Source of the DNA: Fidelibacterota bacterium
GTDB lineage: Bacteria; Fidelibacterota; Marinisomatia; Marinisomatales; TCS55
Direction: 5' to 3'
Length of the DNA: 48,920 nucleotides
Assembly (NCBI GenBank): GCA_030746535.1
Contig: JASLML010000006.1
Span: 1 to 48,920, forward strand
Positions 19,317 through 29,702 of the stretch are shown here, one piece after another. The notes under the pieces are model-generated. The model worked only from the letters and a program-made list of their open reading frames with translations, had not been told where the DNA came from and did no database searches. Position 1 is the first letter of the stretch; each line of letters begins with the position of its first letter. The position numbers and the translations under genes are program-made.

Positions 19317-20189
19317 TTATGAAATGATTTCTTTCATTGTCGATCCAATGCCGGCAGGACTGTCCACAACGTGTATCCCGGCAGCTGTAAGCGCAGATTT
19401 CTTATCTTCTGCTGTGCCTTTTCCGCCGGCGATGATGGCGCCTGCATGCCCCATTCGTCTTCCGGGCGGCGCGGTTGCACCTGCAATAAATGCGACTATT
19501 GGTTTATCAAAATTGTTTAGTACTACCCAGTCTGCCGCTTCTTCTTCTGCCGTACCGCCAATTTCACCGATGAGAACTACACCGTTTGTTTCATCATCAT
19601 TCGCGAATAATTTCAACGCATCAATAAAGGTGGTTCCGATAATGGGATCGCCTCCGATTCCGAGGGAAGTGGATTGTCCGAACCCTGCTTGGCATAATTG
19701 GTGTACAGCTTCATATGTCAGAGTCCCGGATCGTGAAATAACACCGATAGATCCCGGCTTATGGATAAATCCCGGCATAATGCCAATTTTGCATTTACCC
19801 GGTGAAATAAGGCCGGGACAATTGGGCCCCACCATACGTGTTTCGCTTTTTTCTAGGGCTGCATTGACCATTACCATGTCTTTTGTCGGAATACCTTCGG
19901 TGATGCAAATAATCAATCCAATTTCGGCTTCGATCGCTTCAATAACAGCGCCGGCTGCAAAGGCAGGCGGCACAAACACCACTGTTGCGTTGGCCTCCGT
20001 GCTCTCTACGGCTTCCTGCACAGAATTATAAACAGGAACACCAAGTGCTTGCTGGCCGCCTTTTCCGGGCGTTACTCCTGCAACTACATTGGTGCCGTAT
20101 TCCTGCATTTGCTGACCGTGAAAGGAACCTTCTGTTCCTGTGATTCCCTGAATGAGAAGCCGTGTATGTTGATCAATAAGGATACTCAT
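19317..20189 (-). CDS. sucD: Succinyl-CoA synthetase alpha subunit
   Basis: [70 protein letters not shown]. Confidence 0.96.
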   Translation of the reverse strand: MSILIDQHTRLLIQGITGTEGSFHGQQMQEYGTNVVAGVTPGKGGQQALGVPVYNSVQEAVESTEANATVVFVPPAFAAGAVIEAIEAEIGLIICITEGIPTKDMVMVNAALEKSETRMVGPNCPGLISPGKCKIGIMPGFIHKPGSIGVISRSGTLTYEAVHQLCQAGFGQSTSLGIGGDPIIGTTFIDALKLFANDDETNGVVLIGEIGGTAEEEAADWVVLNNFDKPIVAFIAGATAPPGRRMGHAGAIIAGGKGTAEDKKSALTAAGIHVVDSPAGIGSTMKEIIS

Positions 20190-21394
20190 GATGCACCTCC
20201 GGCAGCCGACACGGCTTTTTCCGCCGCATATCCTAAGCTGTCAGCCACGATAAAATCAAAATTCGCATCACTCAGCAATTGGGAGGCTTCCTTGGAATTA
20301 GTTCCTTCCAGCCGAACTACAACAGGCACTTCTACTTTTTCTGTTTCCATAGCTTCTATTACACCCTGAGCTACGCGGTCGCAGCGGACGATCCCTCCGA
20401 AGATGTTGATTAGGATAGATTGTACGTTCGGATCTGACAGAATGATTTTAAATCCGTTCGCGACAGTTTCTGCATTTGCGACTCCGCCGACATCCAAAAA
20501 GTTTGCCGGTTCGCCGCCGTAGAGTTTGATGATGTCCATTGTACCCATCGCGAGTCCCGCGCCATTTACCATGCAGCCGACATTTCCATCCAGCTTGATA
20601 TAGTTGAGATGGTATTTTGATGCTTCAGCCTCAGCAGGATCTTCCTCGCTGGGATCATTTAGTTCCTTCAGCTCTGGGTGCCGAAAAAGCCCGTTATCAT
20701 CGATATTTATTTTAGCATCCAGCGCCATCACTTTGTCTGATCCAGTAACAACCAGAGGATTTACCTCCATCAGGGAACAATCGTTTTCTGAAAACGCGGT
20801 CCACAGAGCAGAAAAAATTGCTACAGCTGATCCAATTTGATCGCCTGTTAAGTTCAATGCTTCGGCAAGAGATTCCGCCTGGTTTGGGGTAAGCCCCTGC
20901 TCCGGATCGATCCATTGTTTTACAATCTTTTCGGGCGTTTTGCTGGCAACAGTTTCGATATCCATTCCCCCTTCGGTAGAGACCATAAACACAAATTTTC
21001 TTTGGGCCCTGTCCAGCACGATTCCAGCATACATTTCGCGCTTAATATCAACGGCTGATTCAATCAGAAGTTGCTGTACTTCTTTGCCTTCCGGCCCTGT
21101 TTGGTGCGTAATCAGAATGTGCCCCAGCATTGTTTGCGCAAATTTTTCAACTTCTTCTTTTGAACGGGCCAGATGTACGCCGCCCTCTAGCAGCTTTTCA
21201 CCGGAATCGGGACAATACAGATTTCCTTTTCCGCGCCCACCGGCATGGATTTGAGATTTGACGACCACTGTTTCGCTGCCGAGTTTGCCGTAGGTGTCCA
21301 ATGCAGATTCAACCGAATCAGCGGCCTTGCCTTCCGGGATAGCCACTCCGTATCTAGCAAACAGTTCTTTGGCTTGGTATTCGTGAATTTTCAT
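20186..21394 (-). CDS. sucC: Succinyl-CoA synthetase beta subunit
   Basis: [78 protein letters not shown]. Confidence 0.96.
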   Translation of the reverse strand: MKIHEYQAKELFARYGVAIPEGKAADSVESALDTYGKLGSETVVVKSQIHAGGRGKGNLYCPDSGEKLLEGGVHLARSKEEVEKFAQTMLGHILITHQTGPEGKEVQQLLIESAVDIKREMYAGIVLDRAQRKFVFMVSTEGGMDIETVASKTPEKIVKQWIDPEQGLTPNQAESLAEALNLTGDQIGSAVAIFSALWTAFSENDCSLMEVNPLVVTGSDKVMALDAKINIDDNGLFRHPELKELNDPSEEDPAEAEASKYHLNYIKLDGNVGCMVNGAGLAMGTMDIIKLYGGEPANFLDVGGVANAETVANGFKIILSDPNVQSILINIFGGIVRCDRVAQGVIEAMETEKVEVPVVVRLEGTNSKEASQLLSDANFDFIVADSLGYAAEKAVSAAGGAS

Positions 21395-22350
21395 TCATTA
21401 TCCTGGTTTGATTTATAAATAGTTGTTCCCGCATTTCCTTTGATCGCATGCCGAATGTTGGCTATGGAAGTAATCACAACTTTTTCTCCGTGGTGTTTTA
21501 AAAAATAAATCGCAGAACGAATCTTTGGCCCCATGCTTCCTTTTTGAAAATGTCCGGCTTCCATGTACGCTTTCGCTTCGGCATCACTCATTTTCCGAAT
21601 CGGTTCCTGTTTCGGAGTGTTGAAATTTAAATACACTTCATCGATATCGGTAATGATCCAATATTCTTTTGCCCGGATAACCCGACCTAATTTTGCAGCA
21701 GTCAGATCCTTGTCAATCACTGCATCGAGGCCTTCCATTTTTCCGTCATCTGTATTGTAAACGGGAATACCTCCGCCGCCGGCTGCCAGCACGATGGTGC
21801 CGTGTTCCACAAGCGTTCGAATGCTGATGCCGTGCAGAACAAAATCAGGATCGGGGCTCGGGACAACCCGCCGCCACTCACCGGGATCCTGTTCTTTTAT
21901 CGACCATCCAAATTGATCGGCAAGTTCCTGTGCTTTTTCCTGATCATATCTTTCGCCAATATATTTTGACGGATTTTCGATAGACGGATCATCTGCATGA
22001 ACCATCACCTGCGTGACAAGCGTTACAACTTCTCGGTCCACCTTTTCGACGCGAAGGGCATTCTGCATGCATTGCTGAATCATGTAGCCGATGGTTCCCT
22101 GCGTTCCTGCGACACATACGCCAAGTGGAAGCGGAGGAACCCTGTCGTGCGTTAGATCCATGCGTAAAAGTTCATCGCCGACTTGAGGACCGTTGCCGTG
22201 CGTTACGCAGATATTATAATCCGCATTCACAAAATGCATAATCTGTTCTGCCGTTTTCCGGGTGTGAGAAAACTGATCCTGGATTGTTCCGGCGTCACCT
22301 TTGGGAGATAGTGCATTGCCTCCGAGTGCAATGATGGCTGTGGTATCCAT
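21391..22350 (-). CDS. arcC: Carbamate kinase
   Basis: IIALGGNALSPKGDAGTIQDQF, VTHGNGPQVGDELLR, GTQGTIGYMIQQ, VLAAGGGGIPVY, DKDLTAAKLG. Start placed at 22350 (MDTTAIIALGGN; TAATG overlap with arcA) rather than at the longer track ORF start 22383. Confidence 0.93.
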   Translation of the reverse strand: MDTTAIIALGGNALSPKGDAGTIQDQFSHTRKTAEQIMHFVNADYNICVTHGNGPQVGDELLRMDLTHDRVPPLPLGVCVAGTQGTIGYMIQQCMQNALRVEKVDREVVTLVTQVMVHADDPSIENPSKYIGERYDQEKAQELADQFGWSIKEQDPGEWRRVVPSPDPDFVLHGISIRTLVEHGTIVLAAGGGGIPVYNTDDGKMEGLDAVIDKDLTAAKLGRVIRAKEYWIITDIDEVYLNFNTPKQEPIRKMSDAEAKAYMEAGHFQKGSMGPKIRSAIYFLKHHGEKVVITSIANIRHAIKGNAGTTIYKSNQDNE

Positions 22351-23633
22351 TAGTTTGCTCGGTCCAATGGAAGGGTTAGGCACCTTGGTCCGCCTCGCCC
22401 GCGCGGAAGTTCGTGGCTGGCAAGACTGATTACCCAGTTTTCATCAGACGATATATGCGTATCAGGATCAGCCAAATATTCTTCATCGGATAAAATTGCG
22501 TAACCGACTTTTTTCAATTCTTCCAACGTTTTTGTATTTCGGGAGTAACTTATAATTTTTCCGGAATCCAGCGCAAAGGCATTGGCACCGTCCGTCCATT
22601 GCTCTCTGTCCTGGTGAACAGAATCGGTCCCTCCGCAAAAAATTGCGTTTAATGAGAAACCGTATTCCGTAAAAACCGATTCAAGAGACGTTTGCGCCGG
22701 GCTTACATCCGAAAGCAATTGTCCGGATTCCGCTCTGTATACGGAAATAGGATATCCTTTTAATTCCGTACCGGAATAGAGCGGAGGGTAAATAAGCACA
22801 TCCTTTTCACTAATGCGGGTGAAGATGGTGTCCAAATGCATCACGGTTCGGGATTTCGGAAGGTCAATGACGAAAACAGTTTCAAATCCTTCAGAGTAAG
22901 CGGTTGGAAGAAAAGCGTCAATTGATTCTTTTGAATTGCGCTCGCTGAGACCGACGAACAGGGTTTTTGAATCAAATACCATGATGTCCCCGCCTTCTAA
23001 TGCATGGCCGGGATGATTGGAATGAAAATCAACCGTTGTTAAATCCTTGAAGTTCGGGTGATGCATAAACACATATTTTGCGAGAATCATTTCCCGCTTC
23101 CGAACATTTCGTTTTGCCCAAGTCAGAAAAAGCGTGTTTCCAACCATTGCCGCAATATCCCGGGAGAAAATCAGGTTTGGGATCGGCCAGGAAAAAACAG
23201 ACTGTCCTGAAGGATGTTTCCCGGTGAGAAATGTTTCCGCTGCGTCATCCAAGCTGCTGTCTATTATGATATCCGGACTTGCATTCGGGAAATGGGTGGG
23301 GAAGGACACCTCATCTGTTTCCAAACATTCGGCGGCAAGTTCAGACCTTGTATCTGGATTATCCAATATATCTTTCAGTAAATCGGTAAAATAAAATGTA
23401 TGATCAGAGCCTGCTACGGAAGCAATGATCGAAGATAGATTTTCGTGTTCCCGTGCCATTGTTCCCGGATCAACCAAATCGTCAAAGAGGAGGTAATCCG
23501 GGTTGCGTACCATTCGCCCGTTATCGTCCGGAATCCATTCGTGGATATTTTCCGGCGTAAAATGATGGTGTTCCGGTCCCGGCCGGTGCACCACGATTTG
23601 CTGAAGTTTTCCTATCTCAGATCGGATAGACAT
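22350..23633 (-). CDS. arcA: Arginine deiminase
   Basis: NLIFSRDIAAMVGN, ALEGGDIMVF, VMHLDTIFTRI, EQWTDGANAFALD, ELPRGRGGPRCLTLPL containing the catalytic Cys. Confidence 0.93.
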   Translation of the reverse strand: MSIRSEIGKLQQIVVHRPGPEHHHFTPENIHEWIPDDNGRMVRNPDYLLFDDLVDPGTMAREHENLSSIIASVAGSDHTFYFTDLLKDILDNPDTRSELAAECLETDEVSFPTHFPNASPDIIIDSSLDDAAETFLTGKHPSGQSVFSWPIPNLIFSRDIAAMVGNTLFLTWAKRNVRKREMILAKYVFMHHPNFKDLTTVDFHSNHPGHALEGGDIMVFDSKTLFVGLSERNSKESIDAFLPTAYSEGFETVFVIDLPKSRTVMHLDTIFTRISEKDVLIYPPLYSGTELKGYPISVYRAESGQLLSDVSPAQTSLESVFTEYGFSLNAIFCGGTDSVHQDREQWTDGANAFALDSGKIISYSRNTKTLEELKKVGYAILSDEEYLADPDTHISSDENWVISLASHELPRGRGGPRCLTLPLDRAN

Positions 23634-23644
23634 TGCATTCGGTT

Positions 23645-25276
23645 TTATTCTTCAGCCAAAAACGGATAGCGGTAATCTGTGGGCGGATCAAAATTCTCTT
23701 TGATCGTCCGCTGGGAAACCCAGCGCTGCAGATTCAGCATTGACCCGGCCTTGTCATTGGTGCCCGAAGCGCGCCCGCCGCCAAAAGGCTGTTGTCCGAC
23801 AACGGCGCCGGTCGGCTTATCGTTGATGTAAAAATTCCCTGCCGAATGTGTCAGCGCTTCGCGAGCTTCCTGAACGGCAGATGCATCTTCGGCTATCACG
23901 CAGCCGGTGAGAGCATACGGCGATGTTTTATCCACAAGGTCAAACATATCAGTCCAATCGTCAGGCTCATAGACATACACCGTCAGGACAGGACCGAAAA
24001 TTTCCTCTTCCATTGTTTTGAAATGCGGATCCGATGTGAGTATGACCGTAGGCTCGATAAAAAATCCCGTGCTATCGTCCCCATTCCCTCCGGCAAGTAT
24101 TTCTGCATCCTGATGATCTTTGGCATAATTCACATATTCCATGATGGAATCATAGGCGGGCTTATCGATCACGGCATTCATAAAATTGGAAAAATCCTGC
24201 ACGTCGCCGACGGTTATGGATTTTACTTCGCTCAGAAAATTGTCTTTGATGCCGTCCCAAAGTGAATACGGAACATATGCACGGGAGAGAGCGGAACATT
24301 TCTGACCCTGAAATTCAAATGCACCGCGGACCATGGCGGCAACGGCTGCATCCGGATCGGCGGACGAATGCACAAGTGCAAAATCTTTACCGCCCGTTTC
24401 ACCGACAATCCTCGGATAGCTTTTATAGTTTGCGATATTTTCGCCGATGGTTTTCCACATCCCCTGAAAAACAGCCGTGGAACCTGTAAAATGCACTCCT
24501 GCGAAATCCGGATGGGGAATAACAAGCGGACCAAGAGTTGATCCCGACCCCGGAATGAAATTGATCACTCCGTCCGGCAAGCCTGCTTCTTTCAGGATTT
24601 TCATAACGAAATACGCAGGATACACCGCACTGGAAGCAGGTTTCCAAAGGCATACGTTCCCCATCAGAGCAGGAGAGGTTGGAAGGTTTCCTCCAATACT
24701 GATAAAATTAAACGGGGTTACTGCAAATACGAATCCTTCGAGCGGACGGTGTTCTGAGGAATTTTGTGTTCCTTCAGGTGAATACATGGGATTCTGATTA
24801 TGGATTTCCTGCGCATAATAGGGATTGAATCGCCAGAAATCGATCAATTCGCACGCAGCGTCAATTTCCGCCTGAAACGCATTTTTGCTCATATTGAGCA
24901 TGGTTGCCGCATTCATGATGTCCCGCCACGGTCCCGACAAAAGGTCTGCCGCTTTCAGTAAAATATCCGCACGTTCCTGCAAACTTGTTTTGGACCAGGA
25001 TTTCCATGCTTCAAGAGAAGATTTAATCGCGAGGTTGACTTCCTTTTCCCCGGCCATATGAAAACGGGCTAAAACGTGTCCGTGATCATGTGGCATAACA
25101 CAGGTTCCTAATTTTCCGGTTTTGATCTCTTTCCCACCGATAATGAGAGGAATTTCAATTTCTTTACCGCTTAATTCAGCAAGTTTTGCTTTCAGGGATT
25201 GTTTCTCCGGCGATCCCGGTGTGTAATCCAGGATAGGCTCATTTACAGGTGTTGGTATGGACATTGGGTTCCTCAA
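23645..25276 (-). CDS. pruA: L-glutamate gamma-semialdehyde (delta-1-pyrroline-5-carboxylate) dehydrogenase, ALDH4-type
   Basis: NEPILDYTPGSPE...LKAADLLSGPWR...QAEIDAACELIDFWRFN...LEGFVFAVTPFNFISIGGNLPTSPALMGNVCLWKP...GETGGKDFALVH...FEFQGQKCSALSRAYVP resembles the monofunctional ALDH4A1-type P5CDH. Confidence 0.9.
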   Translation of the reverse strand: MRNPMSIPTPVNEPILDYTPGSPEKQSLKAKLAELSGKEIEIPLIIGGKEIKTGKLGTCVMPHDHGHVLARFHMAGEKEVNLAIKSSLEAWKSWSKTSLQERADILLKAADLLSGPWRDIMNAATMLNMSKNAFQAEIDAACELIDFWRFNPYYAQEIHNQNPMYSPEGTQNSSEHRPLEGFVFAVTPFNFISIGGNLPTSPALMGNVCLWKPASSAVYPAYFVMKILKEAGLPDGVINFIPGSGSTLGPLVIPHPDFAGVHFTGSTAVFQGMWKTIGENIANYKSYPRIVGETGGKDFALVHSSADPDAAVAAMVRGAFEFQGQKCSALSRAYVPYSLWDGIKDNFLSEVKSITVGDVQDFSNFMNAVIDKPAYDSIMEYVNYAKDHQDAEILAGGNGDDSTGFFIEPTVILTSDPHFKTMEEEIFGPVLTVYVYEPDDWTDMFDLVDKTSPYALTGCVIAEDASAVQEAREALTHSAGNFYINDKPTGAVVGQQPFGGGRASGTNDKAGSMLNLQRWVSQRTIKENFDPPTDYRYPFLAEE

Positions 25277-25332
25277 AAAGTGTAATTGGTTTGAAAAAAG
25301 CCCGAGAATTTAGGTTCTGGGATGATACGGAA

Positions 25333-26334
25333 TCAAGAAGCTCGAAGCAGTTCTGCGTTGTTGTTACGCAGACGTTCCTCAGTTCCGCTGAGCAGAGCAA
25401 ACATATCCGAATGGTCTTTTGCTGTAACCAGCGACTGGCGCAGGGGAGCAGCGCCCGGGAATCCTTTGATATACCATCCGAAATGTTTTCGCATGAGATT
25501 CGTTCCCGTTCGCTCGCCTCTGGTTTGAATCAGCAGATCAAGATGCCGTTTGCATGTTTGTATTTTATCTTCGCTCGATGGATGTTTTAAAATCTCTTTC
25601 CCTTTCAAAATTCTGTTTGCCTGTTCAAAGAACCACGGATTTCCCAGTGCTGCCCGCGCGACCATTACGGCATCGCATCCCGTGTCTTCCACCATCCGCA
25701 ATATATCTTCCGGCGTTTTAATATCACCGTTTCCGATCACCGGAACGGTTACGGCTTCTTTTAATTCTCTGATCAAATTCCAATTTGCGGCTCCTTTATA
25801 GGATTGCTTAGTTGTCCTCGGATGGAGGGCAATAGCTTTTACGCCGATCTTTTCCAGCCTGGGCCCAGCTTCGGTGGACACAATACTATTTTTATCCCAT
25901 CCTGCACGCATTTTTACCGTTACCGGAATCTCAGGCACAGCTTCGACGACGGCAGCAGTAATGTCGTCCATGAGGCAAAGGTCTTTAAGCGCTGCCGAAC
26001 CTGCGCCTTTTTTGGTGATCTTGGGTACCGGACAGCCGTAATTAATGTCAATCAGGTCCGGGTTGAATTTTTCATACACCGCACGTGCAGCCTGCGACAT
26101 GACCTCAGGTGTATCTCCAAAAATTTGAATGCCGATTGGGCGTTCTTCCTCCACAAAGCGGATCATATCGAGGGTCTTTTCGTTTTCGTGAATTATTCCG
26201 TGAGCGGATACAAATTCGGAATACACGAGTCCGGCGCCTTTTTCTTTGCAAAGAATGCGGAAGGAATGATCCGTAACACCTGCCATCGGCGCGAGGAAAA
26301 CGGGAAAATCAATATTCAGATTTCCGATGTTCAT
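25333..26334 (-). CDS. dusB: tRNA-dihydrouridine synthase (DusB-like)
   Basis: VFLAPMAGVTDHSFRILCKEKGAGLVYSEFVSA, DINYGCPVPKITKKGAGSALK-like motif, VTVKMRAGWD, ALHPRTTKQSYKGAANW, VPVIGNGDIKTPED, DAVMVARAALGNPWFF. Confidence 0.93.
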   Translation of the reverse strand: MNIGNLNIDFPVFLAPMAGVTDHSFRILCKEKGAGLVYSEFVSAHGIIHENEKTLDMIRFVEEERPIGIQIFGDTPEVMSQAARAVYEKFNPDLIDINYGCPVPKITKKGAGSAALKDLCLMDDITAAVVEAVPEIPVTVKMRAGWDKNSIVSTEAGPRLEKIGVKAIALHPRTTKQSYKGAANWNLIRELKEAVTVPVIGNGDIKTPEDILRMVEDTGCDAVMVARAALGNPWFFEQANRILKGKEILKHPSSEDKIQTCKRHLDLLIQTRGERTGTNLMRKHFGWYIKGFPGAAPLRQSLVTAKDHSDMFALLSGTEERLRNNNAELLRAS

Positions 26335-26783
26335 TTCGACCAGTCTTCCTCAAACAAAACATAATGAGAATCTTCCATTCCCATTTTTTTATATACTTCT
26401 TTTGCGGCGGAATTATTTTTATCCACGTAGAGACGCATCCCACAGACATTTCCGTCCCGTTTGGCCATTTGGGCCACATATTCATGCATATTCCGATATA
26501 CGCCCTTTGTTCGGTATTCTGGTAGAACATAGACAGACTGAATCCACCAGAAATCGCCGTTTCGCCAGTCGGACCATTCTTTGGTAATCATAAGCTGGCC
26601 TATGATTTCCGAGTTTTCTTCCGCAAGAACGTAAAATCCTTTGTATGGATCTTCCAGCAAAGCAAGCACTCCGGAACGGATGGTATCCGGATCAAGAACT
26701 TTCCCTTCGGTTTCTTCCGCCATGGAAATATTGAAGGAAACTATGGTGGGGAGATCGCCTGAATTATGGATACGAATATTCAT
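26331..26783 (-). CDS. GNAT family N-acetyltransferase
   Basis: IRIHNSGDLPTIVSFNISMAEETEGKVLD, WIQSVYVLPEYRTKGVYRNMHEYV, RLYVDKNNSAAKEVYKKMGMEDSHYVLFEEDW: acetyl-CoA binding motif and C-terminal GNAT signature. Confidence 0.88.
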   Translation of the reverse strand: MNIRIHNSGDLPTIVSFNISMAEETEGKVLDPDTIRSGVLALLEDPYKGFYVLAEENSEIIGQLMITKEWSDWRNGDFWWIQSVYVLPEYRTKGVYRNMHEYVAQMAKRDGNVCGMRLYVDKNNSAAKEVYKKMGMEDSHYVLFEEDWSK

Positions 26784-26870
26784 ATTTAAATTTAAGCTTT
26801 CCTTTTGTCAATTGCATACCAGCCTTTAAATTCGCCCGCATTTTTTAACAGGTAAAAACAAATTAGAATT

Positions 26871-27107
26871 ATGAGTAGAGTTTGCGACGTAACAGGAAAG
26901 AAACCGATGTTCGGGAACAATGTGAGCCACGCCCACAACAAATCCCGCCGCCGGTTTAATATTAACCTGCAAAAGAAAAAATTCTGGCTGGCGGACGAGA
27001 AGCGTTACATCACGCTGAATGTGTCCACCCATGGGCTTCGTATCATTGATAAGCGCGGCATTCGCAAGGTTGTCAATGAAATGCGCGCTCGCGGCCAAAA
27101 GGTTTAA
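26871..27107 (+). CDS. rpmB: 50S ribosomal protein L28
   Basis: 78 aa [39 protein letters not shown]...[14 protein letters not shown]. Confidence 0.95.
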   Translation: MSRVCDVTGKKPMFGNNVSHAHNKSRRRFNINLQKKKFWLADEKRYITLNVSTHGLRIIDKRGIRKVVNEMRARGQKV

Positions 27108-27124
27108 CGTATAACGAACCCTCC

Positions 27125-27159
27125 AAAAAAAGCCCCTCGGGTTACCGAGGGGCTTTTTG
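27125..27159. terminator. Bidirectional Rho-independent terminator between convergent rpmB and ftsZ
   Basis: AAAAAA-AGCCCCTCGG-gtta-CCGAGGGGCT-TTTT: perfect 10-bp GC-rich stem (27131-27140 / 27145-27154), A-tract on one side and T-tract on the other. Confidence 0.95.
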
Positions 27160-27188
27160 TTTATACAGCAGTAGTTGGTGGCTTGATC

Positions 27189-28388
27189 TTATTCGTGCTG
27201 CCTGCGGATGAAGGCCGGAATATCCAAGTCGTTTCCGTAAATCACTGTTTCATCCGGCGTTTCTTTCGCTGCCTGAGGCGGAGCGGGTGCAGGAATTGGT
27301 TCGGACGCCGATTGATCCTCTTCTTTTTTGTGAAGCGGAACATTCATCTGCTCTGAAAGAATATGCGTTTCTTTCCTTCTTGGCGGATCCTCATCGATAA
27401 CCAGTTCGCGGGTTTTTTCCGCTACTTTCCTTTGATTGAAACCGGTAGCGATCACCGTTACACGGATTTCATCTGACAGCGTTGGATCGATGACAGCGCC
27501 GAAAATGAGGTTTACGCCTTGTCCCGCTTCCTCAAAGATGATGCCTGATGCATCGTCTACTTCCATCAGCGTCAGATCGGGGCCGCCGGTAATGTTGACC
27601 AATACACCTTGAGCACCGCTGATCGTGGCATCATCCAGTAGCGGGCTCGAGATCGCCTGCTGAGCTGCGAGCACTGCGCGCTCTTCTCCGCTGGCCTGTC
27701 CCGTGCCCATAATGGCATCGCCCATATTTTTCATGATGGTTTCCACATCGGCAAAGTCAAGATTGATCAGTCCGTGGACATTGATCAGATCCGATATCCC
27801 TTTTGTTGCCTGATTCAGAATGGAATCTGCAAGCTGGAAAGCTTCCACAACGGTTGTGCTCTTATCGACGATGGACATCAGTTTTTGGTTGGGAATTCCG
27901 ATAACTGTGTCACAGGTTTTCCTGAGTTCCTCTACGCCGTTTAGTGCACGGTTCATACGTTTAGGCCCTTCAAAATTAAAAGGGACGGTAATGATTCCGA
28001 CGGTCAGTATTCCAAGTTCTTTGGAAATTTGAGCGATGATGGGTGCTGCCCCGGTACCTGTTCCGCCGCCCATTCCGGCGGTTATGAATACCATATCTGA
28101 CCCTTCCAGCAAGGCAGTAATGGCTTCTTTGTCGGCTTCCATAGCGGCTTTGCCAATATCAGCCTTGGCACCGGCACCGAGGCCTTTGGTTAGGTTTTTT
28201 CCGATTTGGATCTTCTGCTCTGCGGCATTGTTCTCCAGATCCTGCGCATCGGTATTTATCGCAATGAAGTCAACGCCCCGCATTCCGGATTGTATCATCC
28301 TGTTTACGGCGTTTCCCCCTGCTCCGCCTACTCCTACGACTCTCAGTTTTGCCTGTTGATCGGCATTTGGATCGAATTCAAATAACAT
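27189..28388 (-). CDS. ftsZ: Cell division protein FtsZ
   Basis: RVVGVGGAGGNAVNRMIQSGMRGVDFIAINTDAQ, ITAGMGGGTGTGAAPIIAQ tubulin signature, C-terminal LDIPAFIRRQHE. Confidence 0.98.
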   Translation of the reverse strand: MLFEFDPNADQQAKLRVVGVGGAGGNAVNRMIQSGMRGVDFIAINTDAQDLENNAAEQKIQIGKNLTKGLGAGAKADIGKAAMEADKEAITALLEGSDMVFITAGMGGGTGTGAAPIIAQISKELGILTVGIITVPFNFEGPKRMNRALNGVEELRKTCDTVIGIPNQKLMSIVDKSTTVVEAFQLADSILNQATKGISDLINVHGLINLDFADVETIMKNMGDAIMGTGQASGEERAVLAAQQAISSPLLDDATISGAQGVLVNITGGPDLTLMEVDDASGIIFEEAGQGVNLIFGAVIDPTLSDEIRVTVIATGFNQRKVAEKTRELVIDEDPPRRKETHILSEQMNVPLHKKEEDQSASEPIPAPAPPQAAKETPDETVIYGNDLDIPAFIRRQHE

Positions 28389-28430
28389 GGTGGTCTCCTT
28401 TGGTTTGGTATGCTGTTGTGGTATGTTTCA

Positions 28431-29702
28431 TTAAAAAAAGTCTTTGAACCATCTGAATATATGCTTGAAGGTCTGTTTTACCGGAGATTCTGCATGATAA
28501 TCCGAAAACATTTCGTCCGGCTGGTAGCACCAGATTCCCAGACCGACGGCTGCTGAAAAAGCCGGATCGGATGCCATGCCAACAGTATCCTGAACGCCTT
28601 TTGGCTTTCCAATACGAACCGGCATTTCCAGTATTTCTTCTGCCAGGCCACTTATATTCTTGAGGTTTGCCCCTCCGCCGGTAAGCACGACACCGTAGGT
28701 CAGGTTTTCGATCAGTCCGGCACGGATAATCTCGCGCTTTACCAGGCGCAGGATCTCTTCCGTCCGTGCTTCCACGTAGCGGGATAATTCATGTTCGGAA
28801 ATGCGCCGGGCAATGCCGCCGTTCTTAACCGGCAAATCAAATTCAAGTTCGGGAGAGGAGAGCGATGCTTTTGCCGATCCATAGGTGCGCTTGATCGATT
28901 CCGCTTCTTCCATGCCAACCTGCAGCATAACTCCGATATCATTGGTGATGCTTCCGGAACCAATGCCCAAGACAGAGGCATGGCGTATGCCGTCATCATG
29001 ATAGATCGAGAGGTCCGTTGTTCCTTCGCCGAAATCGACCAAAGCAACGCCGTGATCTTTCTCATCTTTGTCCAGAACGGCAGTACCGGACGCTAGTCCT
29101 TGGAAAACGAGGCCGTCAACGGTAATCCCAAGTTCCTGTGCACAGTTTGCGATATTGGTAGCGGCAGTGGTGCTGACAGTGATCAAATGCACGTGCGCTT
29201 CCAGGCGGTGCCCAGACATTCCAACGGGATCTTTGATCTTTTCCATTGTATCAATCATGAATTCCTGCGGTAGCACATGCAAGATATCTCTGTCAATCGG
29301 GAGAGAAATTCCTTTCGCAAGGTCTACCACGCGCTGGACATCAGATTCCGTGATCTCATGCTGGATCGGAACATTGTTCATCTGGTTTTTCTGAATCGCA
29401 ATGGCTCCCTGCGTATTAATGCCGCGAATCTGTTCGGATGAAATGCTGACTATTGCGGAAGACACTTTTGCGTCCGCCATCATTTCAGCTTCTTTAATTG
29501 CAGCTTCCATTTCCGAGATGAGATTTTCCCGATGGGTAATGGATCCGATTTTTACACCGGTGGAAGGGCTGGATCCGATTCCCAGCAGCTGCAGCGTTCC
29601 TTCAATTGGATCAATGGTGGAAATCGAACAGCAGATTTTTGAAGATCCGACATCAATGCCGACGTAGATGTTCTTTTCCTTCGGAAGCGAAAAATTCTTC
29701 AT
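28431..29702 (-). CDS. ftsA: Cell division protein FtsA
   Basis: IYVGIDVGSSKICCSIS, ALVDFGEGTTDLSIY, VVLTGGGANLKNISGLAEEIL, C-terminal amphipathic FKHIFRWFKDFF. Confidence 0.95.
   Translation of the reverse strand: MKNFSLPKEKNIYVGIDVGSSKICCSISTIDPIEGTLQLLGIGSSPSTGVKIGSITHRENLISEMEAAIKEAEMMADAKVSSAIVSISSEQIRGINTQGAIAIQKNQMNNVPIQHEITESDVQRVVDLAKGISLPIDRDILHVLPQEFMIDTMEKIKDPVGMSGHRLEAHVHLITVSTTAATNIANCAQELGITVDGLVFQGLASGTAVLDKDEKDHGVALVDFGEGTTDLSIYHDDGIRHASVLGIGSGSITNDIGVMLQVGMEEAESIKRTYGSAKASLSSPELEFDLPVKNGGIARRISEHELSRYVEARTEEILRLVKREIIRAGLIENLTYGVVLTGGGANLKNISGLAEEILEMPVRIGKPKGVQDTVGMASDPAFSAAVGLGIWCYQPDEMFSDYHAESPVKQTFKHIFRWFKDFF

Noticed and set aside
19324-20031. 235-aa ORF on + strand antisense to sucD
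   Set aside because: Composition is a shadow of the strongly supported sucD codons (Pro/Ala/Ile-rich, no motif); antisense artefact.
25804-26364. 186-aa + strand ORF antisense to dusB
   Set aside because: Shadow ORF of a clear DusB coding sequence.
26784-26820. TTGACA on the minus strand as promoter for the GNAT gene
   Set aside because: A 17-nt spacer places the -10 over the GNAT start codon, and the -10 (TAAATA) is poor.
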